From Microvirga sesbaniae (lineage in GTDB: Bacteria; Pseudomonadota; Alphaproteobacteria; Rhizobiales; Beijerinckiaceae), in the NCBI RefSeq assembly GCF_025460805.1, contig NZ_JAMXFJ010000040.1, positions 1 through 37,130 on the forward strand: a stretch of DNA of 37,130 bases, written 5' to 3'. Each line of letters starts with the position of its first letter. Positions within the stretch are counted from its first letter, which is position 1. The notes under the pieces are model-generated. The model was not told the DNA's origin. It did not search any database and was given only the letters and a program-made list of their open reading frames with translations. Made by a program: the position numbers and the translations under genes. Below, in pieces: positions 8,114 through 15,946 of this stretch.

Positions 8114-9480
8114 GTGCTGAAAAAAGACCGGTCATATTTGTGGATGATAACGAGGACCTGCTACGGGCAACCAGGCAGATGCTGGAGCTTGCCAACTTCG
8201 TACCGATCCTTTTCCGCTCAGCCGAGTCAGCGCTCGCCACAATAGATAAGAACTTCGAAGGGCCTATAGTGAGCGACATTCGCATGCCTGGAATCGACGG
8301 GCTCCAGCTCTTCGAACGGGTGAAGAGGATCGATCCGAGTATTCCGGTCGTCCTCATCACCGGACATGGCGACGTTGGATTGGCTGTCGCCGCGATCAAG
8401 GATGGCGCATACGATTTCATTGCGAAGCCATATGCGGCGGAGCGACTATTAGAGACACTGCACCGTGCTTCGGAGAAGCGGCACTTGGTTCTGGAAACCA
8501 GACGGCTACAGGACGCGGTCGTCCTATCCGCTGGTGATATGCCGCTCATCGGGAATGGGCCGGCCATGAAGCGGCTGCGCGAGACGCTCAGCCAAATTGC
8601 CGATACTAATGTAGACGTCCTCGTGGAAGGAGAAACAGGGACCGGCAAAGAGGTAGTCGCCGAGTTGCTGCACCAATGGAGCAAGCGGCGTACGAAGCCC
8701 TTTGTCGCACTAAATTGCGGCGCGCTACCAGAAAGTGTCTTCGAAAGCGAGCTTTTTGGACACGAGGCAGGCGCTTTCACAGGAGCGCGGAAGCGCCGGA
8801 TTGGCAGAATGGAGCATTCAGACGGTGGGACGCTTTTCCTCGATGAAATTGAGTCTATGCCGCCCGCGCTTCAAGTGAAGTTGCTCAGAGTACTCGAAAC
8901 CCGGCAGATTGCGCCGCTCGGCACCAATGAAACCCGAAGGATCAACCTTCGTGTTGTCGCTGCGACGAAGATCGATCTCGGCAATCCATTGATCCGCAAA
9001 GATTTCAGGGAGGACCTCTACTACCGCTTGAACGTCGTGACGTTACACATTCCACCACTTCGCGAACGTCCGGAAGATGTTCTGGCACTTTTCGGCCATT
9101 TCCTCGAGCGCGCGTCCAAACGTTTCGGTCGTCCAGTGCCGGAGATGACCGCGACCGTGCGTGACCATCTCATGGGCCACAATTGGCCGGGCAATGTTCG
9201 CGAACTCGTTCATTTCGCTGACCGCGTCGTCCTAGGGCTCGAGCCGACACAGAAAACCTCGGTTGTATCAGGTCAAAGAAGTGGGACTGCACCAACCCTA
9301 AGTCTTGCTGAAAGGGTGCGCCGCTACGAGGCAACCGTAATTCGTGAAGCCTTACAGGAACATCGCGGCGATATGCAACAAGTAATGGAAAGACTTCGAA
9401 TTCCGCGTAAAACTTTCTACGATAAATTGAAACGTCACGGAATAGACTCGGCCTCTTATCGTGAGAATCGGGAGTATTAA
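8110..9480 (+). CDS. dctD: DctD-like sigma-54-dependent response regulator
   Basis: DctD activates sigma-54 transcription of the dicarboxylate transporter gene dctA, essential for feeding nitrogen-fixing bacteroids. The 456-residue protein has a receiver domain (acidic pair D12-D13, phosphorylation site D56 in IVSDIRMPG, and Lys in FIAKPYAAERL). An AAA+ domain follows, with Walker A GETGTGKE, the sigma-54 contact loop GAFTGA and DGGTLFLDEIE. It ends with a Fis-type helix-turn-helix (RGDMQQVMERLRIPRKTFYDKL). All domains look intact. Its partner dctB is broken and no dctA is in the window, so it would need phosphorylation by a kinase elsewhere or act constitutively. The name follows from the dctB remnant and domain order. 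Confidence 0.85.
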   Translation: MSAEKRPVIFVDDNEDLLRATRQMLELANFVPILFRSAESALATIDKNFEGPIVSDIRMPGIDGLQLFERVKRIDPSIPVVLITGHGDVGLAVAAIKDGAYDFIAKPYAAERLLETLHRASEKRHLVLETRRLQDAVVLSAGDMPLIGNGPAMKRLRETLSQIADTNVDVLVEGETGTGKEVVAELLHQWSKRRTKPFVALNCGALPESVFESELFGHEAGAFTGARKRRIGRMEHSDGGTLFLDEIESMPPALQVKLLRVLETRQIAPLGTNETRRINLRVVAATKIDLGNPLIRKDFREDLYYRLNVVTLHIPPLRERPEDVLALFGHFLERASKRFGRPVPEMTATVRDHLMGHNWPGNVRELVHFADRVVLGLEPTQKTSVVSGQRSGTAPTLSLAERVRRYEATVIREALQEHRGDMQQVMERLRIPRKTFYDKLKRHGIDSASYRENREY

Positions 9481-9743
9481 AAACTTCCCCGAACCCGCAC
9501 TGTGCGGAAACACTGACATAATGAGTTGGCGCCAGCGCGTCGGATTAGTTAAGCCGCTTGCACCGATCCCTACGCTATGTTCCCTCCGCCTTTAACTATT
9601 GTCCTTGAAACATGCCTGCTCGTCCGACGCGCCAGCGGCAATATGGCATTTCCGGCCAGGTACTTTGTTCTCGTTTCGGGGCTGCAGCTCGCTGCGGTTG
9701 TAACATAGTTCCGTTTGCATGATCACCGACAAGTAGTTTCGAC

Positions 9744-10084
9744 GATGCTGGATCCGCTAGTGGAGCAGTACCATCCGAAAGGTGAGACACGGCTGCAGGA
9801 CCTGCGGCGGACCATTGGGGCCATTCCCTGGTAGCCTGGGAGGAGTGCCAAGTGGCGGGCCGCCCAGCTGAACTGGGCTCAGGGTAGCGGGCAGCTCAGA
9901 CGGCCACACATTGGGCGCAGCTGGGGGTCTGGGAGCGTGTGCCCATCAGATGGAGGAGCGCGGCATCCAGCTCGGAATGACGTTCCTCGACGGCACCAGC
10001 GTGCCCGCATCAGAAGATCGCCAGCGCGCCGAAAACCGGGCTCAAGCTTGATGAGACCGTCGTAAAGCACTTGGCCGCCTGATC
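9744..10084 (+). pseudogene. IS5-family transposase, 5' part (interrupted by IS630)
   Basis: An ATG at 9744 opens MLDPLVEQYHPKGETRL, then DLRRTIGAI, the typical start of an IS5-type transposase. Reading on with frame changes gives RPHIGRSWGSGSVP, then in other frames homology to GMTFLDGTSV and HQKIASAPKTG. The match stops at about 10084, where the IS630 element begins, and resumes after 11290. The gene also carries frameshifts, so it was decaying independently of the insertion. Upstream, 9481-9743 holds nothing recognisable apart from a 13 bp palindrome near 9496. Confidence 0.6.
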
Positions 10085-11290
10085 CTAAGTGGTGCATCCG
10101 GTAAGTCATGCCGCCCTCGGCAGGAGGGCGATTCCGGGTGAGCGGCGGGGCCGATGGCGGCGGCGCTGACCCCAGACAAAGGGATGGCGGTGCGCGTTCC
10201 AGTAGATCGTAGAGTAGTGGATCGCATCGCTGATTTCGTCCCATGTCTCGAACCGCCGGCCTGCCAATGCAAGCGAGCGCAGGATCTTCCACCACGGCTC
10301 GATCAGGTTGAGGTAGGCTGCATACTTGGGTTGGAACACCATCTCCCAGCGTGGATGGGCCAGCAGGAACAGCAGCACGTCGGTCGTGCGGTGGGAGCCG
10401 AGGTTGTCCATGATCGCGTACACCCGCTCGGTCGTGCTCGGGATCCAGGTCTCAACGTGCTCCAGGAAGTCGACCCAGTGGGCACCGCCGCGACCAGGAT
10501 AGGGATGCGTGAAGGCTTCACCGGTTGCCGGACAAAACGCCCCGAAGACATAGCCCTTGGCGCGCCGGCCGTAGTCGATCTCCTGTCGGGCTCGCTCGGC
10601 CGGTCGCGTGTTTGTCTGCACCAGCGCACGACCCGCGTAGCTCTTGGCGCTCACCGGTCCCATCTCGTCCAGGCAGATCACACAACTGCCCGCAGGTGGC
10701 TTGGTATAGAGCGTTTCGATCGCCCCCTTTTTTCGGCGAAGGCCGGATCGACCCGCTCGCCGAACCAGGTCTCGTGCTTGTGCCAGCGCAAGCCCTCGTG
10801 AAGCAGGATCTCGTCGATCCGACTGCGCTGCATCGCAATTCCTTTGTGCTCATGCAGGTAAGCGGCCAACCGATCCAAGGTCCAGGCGGCAAACGGCAGC
10901 CCGAGGGTCTCTGGCTTCGTGAGCGCCGTGGCGTTGACGGTGGCCATCTGCTCGGGTGTGTAGGTGGGTCGGCGGCCTGAGCGGTATCGGTCCTTGAGCG
11001 CGTCCAGTCCTTCCGCATTGAAGCGGCGGATGGGCTTGCGCACGGTCTCACTATCAAGGCCCACGCGAGCTGCAATCGCCGAGGCGCTCTCGCCATGACT
11101 GGCACGCCAGATGATCTGAGCGCGTTGCACACTCTGGGCCGAAGCGGTGTGTGAGTGGGCCAGGCGCTTGACGGTCGCGAACTCGTCAGCGGTTAAGTCC
11201 CGTAAGCAGACTGGTGCCATGGATCGCCTCCGCTATGGGATCAGCGGGAGACGCCATTATACCCCTCTACCTGCCGGATGCACCACTAAG
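10085..11290 (-). mobile_element. IS630-family insertion sequence
   Basis: The element is bounded by inverted repeats: TGGTGCATCCGG from 10090 at the left end, and its complement CCGGATGCACCA ending at 11285. Both ends are flanked by CTAAG (10085-10089 and 11286-11290), which contains the TA target expected of IS630 elements. It contains one transposase gene in two frames and lies inside an IS5-type transposase gene of opposite orientation. Element length is about 1.2 kb, normal for the family. Confidence 0.8.
10106..11220 (-). CDS. IS630 transposase, two frames joined by a likely -1/+1 frameshift
   Basis: The first frame (11220 to 10678) starts MAPVCLRDLTADEFATVKRL and contains the helix-turn-helix pair (SASAIAARVGLDSETVRKPI, then SGRRPTYTPEQ). 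The second frame (to 10106) carries the DDE catalytic domain, with VICLDEMGP and IMDNLGSHRT for the two aspartates and YLNLIEPWWKILRS for the glutamate. The frames meet at an A6G5 run near 10726-10736, a classic slippery site, and IS630-type transposases are often expressed by programmed frameshifting. It could therefore be functional. Confidence 0.8.
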
Positions 11291-11580
11291 TGTCGAAGGG
11301 CTCGTTGGAGGCGCGGCACCAAGGCTCGCATGGTCGCCGAGTTCTCGGATACGCCATTGCCTTCCGGATCCTGCCCGGTCAGGCGAAAGAGTTGCCACAG
11401 GCAGCCGCTTTGCCAGACAGAGCCTACCATCTGTCCCAACGTAGGTCGTCGAAGACCGCGGCTGCACCAGCCATGCCCATCGTGCCTATGTCTGGAGCAG
11501 GGGGGCGTCCGGCGATTCCACCGCAGCACCGTGAGGCGCCGCTCGCCTGTCCAGACGGAATCCAAAGGGCGGGTCTCGAA
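11291..11580 (+). pseudogene. IS5-family transposase, 3' part (interrupted by IS630)
   Basis: Immediately after the IS630 right end, the DNA resumes the IS5-type transposase. In shifting frames it reads RGTKARMVAEF, LGYAIAFRILPGQAKELP, AAALPDRAY and later AIPPQHREAPLACPDGI, all standard in this family. Frameshifts separate the pieces. The expected ending (a glutamate-containing RVERLWARLKEW block) is missing, so the copy is truncated at about 11580, just 34 bp before the nodZ nod box. Confidence 0.6.
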
Positions 11581-11613
11581 GCGTCAGCACGGACCTCCTC
11601 CGCGTCCGTCTGT

Positions 11614-11660
11614 ATTGGCTTCATGGATGAGTGCTATCCAAACAATGAATTTTACCAATG
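11614..11660 (+). promoter_or_regulatory. nod box of the nodZ-nolK-noeL-noeJ operon
   Basis: The stretch ends with CTATCCAAACAATGAATTTT followed by ACCAATG, almost identical to the nod box core. The upstream half contains CATGGATGAGTG. One departure is TGAATTT in place of the usual CGATTTT. It lies about 160 bp before the nodZ start and on its strand. The truncated IS5 remnant ends just upstream, so this box is the new left border of the fucosylation operon. Confidence 0.92.
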
Positions 11661-11820
11661 CCACTGCCATGTCTAGAAAAGGTTGAATTGTAGTGGAGGC
11701 GAGTGCTGCAGGATCCGACGCCACCAACTCGACCGGCGCTGTGGTTAATCGATGACCCATCGGGTGCCCACGCTCAGTCCAACTCGCCTCCTTGAACTCC
11801 GAAAACCGGGCGACCGCAAA

Positions 11821-12801
11821 ATGCCTGTTTCGCATCGCATTAAGAACCGGTTCGTCGTCTCTCGGAGACGCACCGGATTTGGTGACTGCATATGGTCGCT
11901 CGCGGCCGCATGGCAGTACGCTCAGCGCACGGGGCGAACGCTCGTTGTTGACTGGCGCGGGTCGTGCTATCTTGATCGACCCTTTGCGAACGCATTTCCG
12001 GTGTTCTTCGAGCCGATCAAAGACATCGCTGGCGTACCGGTTATTTGCGACGATCAGGTCAACCAGTTCTCATTCCCGGGGCCGTTCTTCCCGGACTGGT
12101 GGAATAAGTCATCCATCGATTGTCTTTACCGCCCCGATGCGCAGATTTTCCAAGAACGCGATGAACTCGGCGATCTTTTTCAGACCCAAGACGATGTTGC
12201 CGCCAACACAGTTATCTGTGACGCCTGTTTGATGTGGCGTTGCGACGAGGAAGCCGAGCGGCAGGTTTTTCGGAGCATCAAACCTCGATCCGAAATCCAG
12301 AGTCGCATCACGGCCGTCCATCAGGAAAGCTTTGTAGGGTATAGCGTCATTGGCGTTCATGTTCGTCATGGCAACGGCGAAGACATTATGGGCCATGCAC
12401 CCTATTGGGCCGACCCGGAGCTGGCAGTGCGCCAAGTGTGCGAAGCCATTAACAAGGCCACAGCATTACTTCACCCAAAACCCATCCGGATATTCTTGTC
12501 TACGGACAGCGCGCAGGTAGTGACTCACTTGTCTAGCGTCTTTCCCGACCTCATCACCGTCCCCAAGAATTTTCGACCTCATCAGGCTGGCCCGCTACAC
12601 AGCCCGGAGCTTGGCGTTGACGGCGGCATTTCCGCTCTCGTTGAGATGTATCTTCTCGGGCACTGTGACACTGTCATTCGCTTTCCGCCGACAAGCGCTT
12701 TTACACGCTATGCACGCCTTTCTGTCCCGCGAGTGATTGAGTTCGACGTGCAAGATCCGAGCCGTTTGATCCTGATCGAGGGAGAGACGAGATGCCTCTA
12801 G
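11821..12801 (+). CDS. nodZ: NodZ, alpha-1,6-fucosyltransferase of the Nod factor
   Basis: NodZ transfers L-fucose from GDP-fucose to O-6 of the reducing-end glucosamine. The 326-residue protein begins MPVSHRIKNRFVVSRRRTGFGD. It carries the GDP-fucose binding motif GVHVRHGNGEDIM (the arginine is essential in family GT23), the DWRGSCYLDRPFANAFPVFF block and IRFPPTSAFTRYARL near the end. A longer frame opens at 11752, but homologues start at about the ATG at 11821. It is the first gene after the nod box. In Azorhizobium nodZ lies in the nodA operon; here it is a separate unit. Confidence 0.94.
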   Translation: MPVSHRIKNRFVVSRRRTGFGDCIWSLAAAWQYAQRTGRTLVVDWRGSCYLDRPFANAFPVFFEPIKDIAGVPVICDDQVNQFSFPGPFFPDWWNKSSIDCLYRPDAQIFQERDELGDLFQTQDDVAANTVICDACLMWRCDEEAERQVFRSIKPRSEIQSRITAVHQESFVGYSVIGVHVRHGNGEDIMGHAPYWADPELAVRQVCEAINKATALLHPKPIRIFLSTDSAQVVTHLSSVFPDLITVPKNFRPHQAGPLHSPELGVDGGISALVEMYLLGHCDTVIRFPPTSAFTRYARLSVPRVIEFDVQDPSRLILIEGETRCL

Positions 12802-13080
12802 CACTCACAAGGCGCTCTGCCTCCCCCATACTCCACATGCCGCAAGCATCGAGAAGTTCTCAGTTAGTGTATGCGGGCTCAGGGATGCTGGACAAGTGGC
12901 TGCCCCACCCTCAGGTATTCAGGCGCAACGAGCTCGGCAGCCCTTCTATGGGAAGCACCCGGCGCCACGCATCTGCCCTGCCCGAAGCGGGATTGTCGTT
13001 TCTAGCGCACGCGGCCGGAACGACTTGGTGCTTTCAGGATGCCATCAAACGTTTCAAAAGTGACAATTAGGAAACTCGGT
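12802..13080 (+). other. Spacer between nodZ and nolK
   Basis: This 279 bp stretch is open in one frame (ATG at 12792, overlapping the nodZ stop, to 13070), coding 92 residues that begin MPLALTRRSASPILHMPQAS. I recognise no domain, and no good ribosome binding site precedes it. It may be a gene remnant, and it shows no clear terminator. Confidence 0.3.
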
Positions 13081-14067
13081 ATGACGTCAGACCCAAGCAC
13101 GGCAGTAAGCCTGGAGGCTCCGTACCCGCTAGTCGGAAAGCGAGTATGGGTCGCAGGACATACAGGTATGGTCGGAAGCGCTGTAACCCGAGCGCTCACC
13201 ACCGAGGGCTGCGAGATCGTCGTGGCCGACAGGCGGAAGCTGGATCTGACGCGGCAAGAGGAGGTCCGGCATTTCCTGTCACAATCAAAGCCACATGCGG
13301 TTATTATGGCGGCGGCGAAGGTGGGCGGCATCCTAGCGAACGACACTGCGCCTGCCGACTTCATCTATCAGAACCTGATGATTGAGGCCAACGTGATCGA
13401 AGCCTCATTTAGATATGGCGTTGAGAAGCTCCTCTTCCTCGGATCGAGTTGCATCTACCCGAAGTTCGCTTCGCAGCCCATTAAAGAAGAGGCGCTACTG
13501 AGTGGTCCACTTGAGCCAACCAACCAATGGTATGCAACTGCAAAAATTGCAGGCATTAAGCTGTGTCAGGCCTTCCGCATGCAGTATGGCGTTGACTTTA
13601 TCTCAGCCATGCCGACGAACCTCTATGGTCCTCGTGATAACTATGACCTTATGGCCAGCCATGTCGTGCCCGCGCTGATACGCAAAGCACACGACGCAAA
13701 GACTAGAAACCTCGATCGCATGACTATATGGGGCAGTGGAACGCCTCGCCGGGAATTCCTGTACAGTGAAGACTGTGCCGATGCAGTGGTCTTCCTACTT
13801 AAGCATTACTCCGAAGCCGAGCACATAAATATCGGATTCGGCAGCGACATGACCATTATTGAACTCGCCCGTCTCATCTGCAACGTTGTTGGCTTCAAAG
13901 GTGACATAGGTCTCGATAGATCCAAACCAGATGGGACGCCACGAAAGCTCTTGTCCAGCGAGAAATTATTATCCATGGGGTGGCGCCCAAAAACATCCTT
14001 CGAGGTTGGTCTGGCTAGATCCTACGAGTGGTTTATCAGCAATGTGCTCGATAAAGAGGGCCACTAA
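13081..14067 (+). CDS. nolK: NolK, GDP-L-fucose synthase
   Basis: NolK is the epimerase/reductase that turns GDP-4-keto-6-deoxymannose into GDP-L-fucose, the donor for NodZ. The 328-residue protein is an extended short-chain dehydrogenase. It has the nucleotide-binding VWVAGHTGMVGSAV, the conserved MAAAKVGGILAND, FLGSSCIYPKFA, and the catalytic YATAKIAGIKLCQAFRMQYG (Tyr-x-x-x-Lys). The frame opens at 13039, but the ATG at 13081 has TAGGAA eight bases upstream and was preferred. It is downstream of nodZ after a 279 bp spacer. Confidence 0.93.
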   Translation: MTSDPSTAVSLEAPYPLVGKRVWVAGHTGMVGSAVTRALTTEGCEIVVADRRKLDLTRQEEVRHFLSQSKPHAVIMAAAKVGGILANDTAPADFIYQNLMIEANVIEASFRYGVEKLLFLGSSCIYPKFASQPIKEEALLSGPLEPTNQWYATAKIAGIKLCQAFRMQYGVDFISAMPTNLYGPRDNYDLMASHVVPALIRKAHDAKTRNLDRMTIWGSGTPRREFLYSEDCADAVVFLLKHYSEAEHINIGFGSDMTIIELARLICNVVGFKGDIGLDRSKPDGTPRKLLSSEKLLSMGWRPKTSFEVGLARSYEWFISNVLDKEGH

Positions 14068-14531
14068 TCGGGTCGGAGTCAGCTCTTTCCGAGACTGCCA
14101 CGGCGCGCCCTTCGAACTCGCGACGACATGCCATGACCCGTAAGGATGAACGGTTACCGGGTGGGCTCCTCGAGTCCACTACTGAAATAGAAACTGCTGC
14201 GAAGTGTCGTTCCGCGAGAGCACTCCGATGTTGGGCGCTATGACCCAGCGGTTGGCATTCACACCTTGTCGGCCGTGTCAAATCGACTTCGGGAAACCAC
14301 CACCACGCCTGAGAAGCACATACAGGTGGCCTCACATGGGATTGCGCCTCGACGCCCTTTGTGTCGCCGGTGCCAGATCGAGCAAGCCTTTGCAGTTGAG
14401 CGTAGGCTCTCAAAGGAGCAGAGTCCAGGACCGCGCGCGTGACCATGAACGCAAATCCGTTCTCCGGAATTGTCCAAGACCACCGCACCAAGCCCCCTGA
14501 AGGCCGAATTTATCAAACAGAGGCAAACGTT
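14068..14531 (+). other. Spacer between nolK and noeL
   Basis: No recognisable gene lies in these 464 bp. Short frames exist on both strands (for example 14204-14500), but none resembles a known protein. A GTG at 14439 is in frame with noeL but lies far upstream of the family start. The spacer is unusually long for neighbouring genes in one pathway operon and may be a scar of deleted genes. Confidence 0.4.
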
Positions 14532-15602
14532 ATGGCGCACAAGACCGCTCTCATCACTGGAGCTACAGGGCAGGATGGCGCTTACCTATCGGAATTGTTG
14601 CTCACGAAGGACTATATTGTCCACGGGACCAAGCGGCGTTCGTCGTCCTTCAACACAGAGAGGATCGACCACCTCTATGAGGATCCGCACCTGCGGGGAG
14701 GGCGGTTCTTCCTCCACTACGGGGACATGACAGACTCTACGAACCTTATCCGAATTATTCAGGACGTTCAGCCGGACGAGATTTACAACCTGGCAGCGCA
14801 GAGTCATGTTCAAGTCTCGTTCGAGACGCCCGAGTACACCGCCAATGCGGATGGGGTCGGTGCTCTGCGGGTGCTCGAGGCAATCCGAATTCTTAAACTT
14901 CAGGACAAGACACGCTTCTATCAAGCTTCAACGTCGGAGCTCTACGGCAAGGTTCAAGCAGTGCCGCAATCGGAGACTACGCCCTTCTATCCGCGTTCAC
15001 CCTATGGCGCAGCAAAGCTTTACAGTTACTGGATTACCGTAAACTACCGTGAAGCCTACGGCATGCATGCGTCGAACGGGATCCTCTTCAACCATGAAAG
15101 TCCGATTCGGGGTGAGACTTTCGTCACGCGCAAAATTACACGGGCGGTAGCCGCAATCAAATACGGATCCCAGAAGACGCTTTATCTTGGAAATCTTGAT
15201 GCGAAGCGCGATTGGGGTCACGCCCGTGACTATGTCGAGGGTATGTGGCAGATCGTGCAGTATCCGGAACCAGGTGACTACGTGCTTGCTACCGGTGAAA
15301 CGCACTCGGTACGCGAGTTCGTCGAGAAGGCGTTTGCCTGCGTTGGAACGACTATTGAGTGGCGGGGCACCGGAGTAGCCGAAAAAGGTATCGATTGCGG
15401 ATCAGGTGAAGTCTTGGTTGCGATCGACCCGCGCTACTTTAGGCCGACGGAGGTCGATCTTCTGATCGGCGACCCATCGAAGGCAAAGCACGTTCTTGGA
15501 TGGCAGCACCGTACCCGGTTCGAGGACCTTGTACAGGAGATGGTCGACCAGGATCTTCAGAGGGTTTTCAGAGAGCACAACCGAAAGAGCCGGCATGATT
15601 AA
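14532..15602 (+). CDS. noeL: NoeL, GDP-mannose 4,6-dehydratase
   Basis: NoeL makes GDP-4-keto-6-deoxymannose from GDP-mannose, the first committed step to GDP-fucose. The 356-residue protein starts MAHKTALITGATGQDGAYLS (NADP-binding Gly motif). It carries TKRRSSSFNTERIDHLY, the substrate contact YNLAAQSHVQVSFETPEYT, the catalytic SELYGKVQ with PYGAAKLYSYW (Tyr-x-x-x-Lys), and DWGHARDYVEGMW. The ATG at 14532 has GAGG eight bases upstream and matches family starts. An upstream GTG at 14439 would add 31 non-conserved residues. Confidence 0.94.
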   Translation: MAHKTALITGATGQDGAYLSELLLTKDYIVHGTKRRSSSFNTERIDHLYEDPHLRGGRFFLHYGDMTDSTNLIRIIQDVQPDEIYNLAAQSHVQVSFETPEYTANADGVGALRVLEAIRILKLQDKTRFYQASTSELYGKVQAVPQSETTPFYPRSPYGAAKLYSYWITVNYREAYGMHASNGILFNHESPIRGETFVTRKITRAVAAIKYGSQKTLYLGNLDAKRDWGHARDYVEGMWQIVQYPEPGDYVLATGETHSVREFVEKAFACVGTTIEWRGTGVAEKGIDCGSGEVLVAIDPRYFRPTEVDLLIGDPSKAKHVLGWQHRTRFEDLVQEMVDQDLQRVFREHNRKSRHD

Positions 15603-15946
15603 GCTTGCCTTTGGCGAGGCAACCGGCGTACCAGAGTATATGCATCCGGCATTGCCGGAAGACCACCGGTAATTTGGACGTTTTGCACCTGTGCCGGGGC
15701 ACGAACAAACCCGCCTCGCACCGGACTTGCCGCCTCGCGCCCGCAAAAGAAGCCGCGAAAGCCAGTCAGGCTTTGTCGTGCCAGTTGCCGGTCCCAACGC
15801 CGGTCGAGCGCACCGGCCTTTGATAGCTGCTATCGCTGTGGGTAAATGATTGCAGGATGACAGCTCGAAAGCATCCAAGCAAAGATAGAGAACGCCGCCG
15901 GCATTTGGGGAACATTGCCTAAGGGGGTTTAAGAGGAAGAAGCTGA
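15603..15946 (+). other. Spacer between noeL and noeJ
   Basis: No gene is recognised in these 344 bp. A 72-codon frame at 15605-15823 has no recognisable content. The end of the spacer carries an AG-rich ribosome binding region for noeJ. Confidence 0.4.

Noticed and set aside
10154..10801. 215-codon plus-strand frame inside IS630
   Set aside because: Antisense to the transposase catalytic domain; no recognisable motif.
12792..13070. 92-codon ORF overlapping the nodZ stop codon
   Set aside because: No known domain and no ribosome binding site; treated as spacer.
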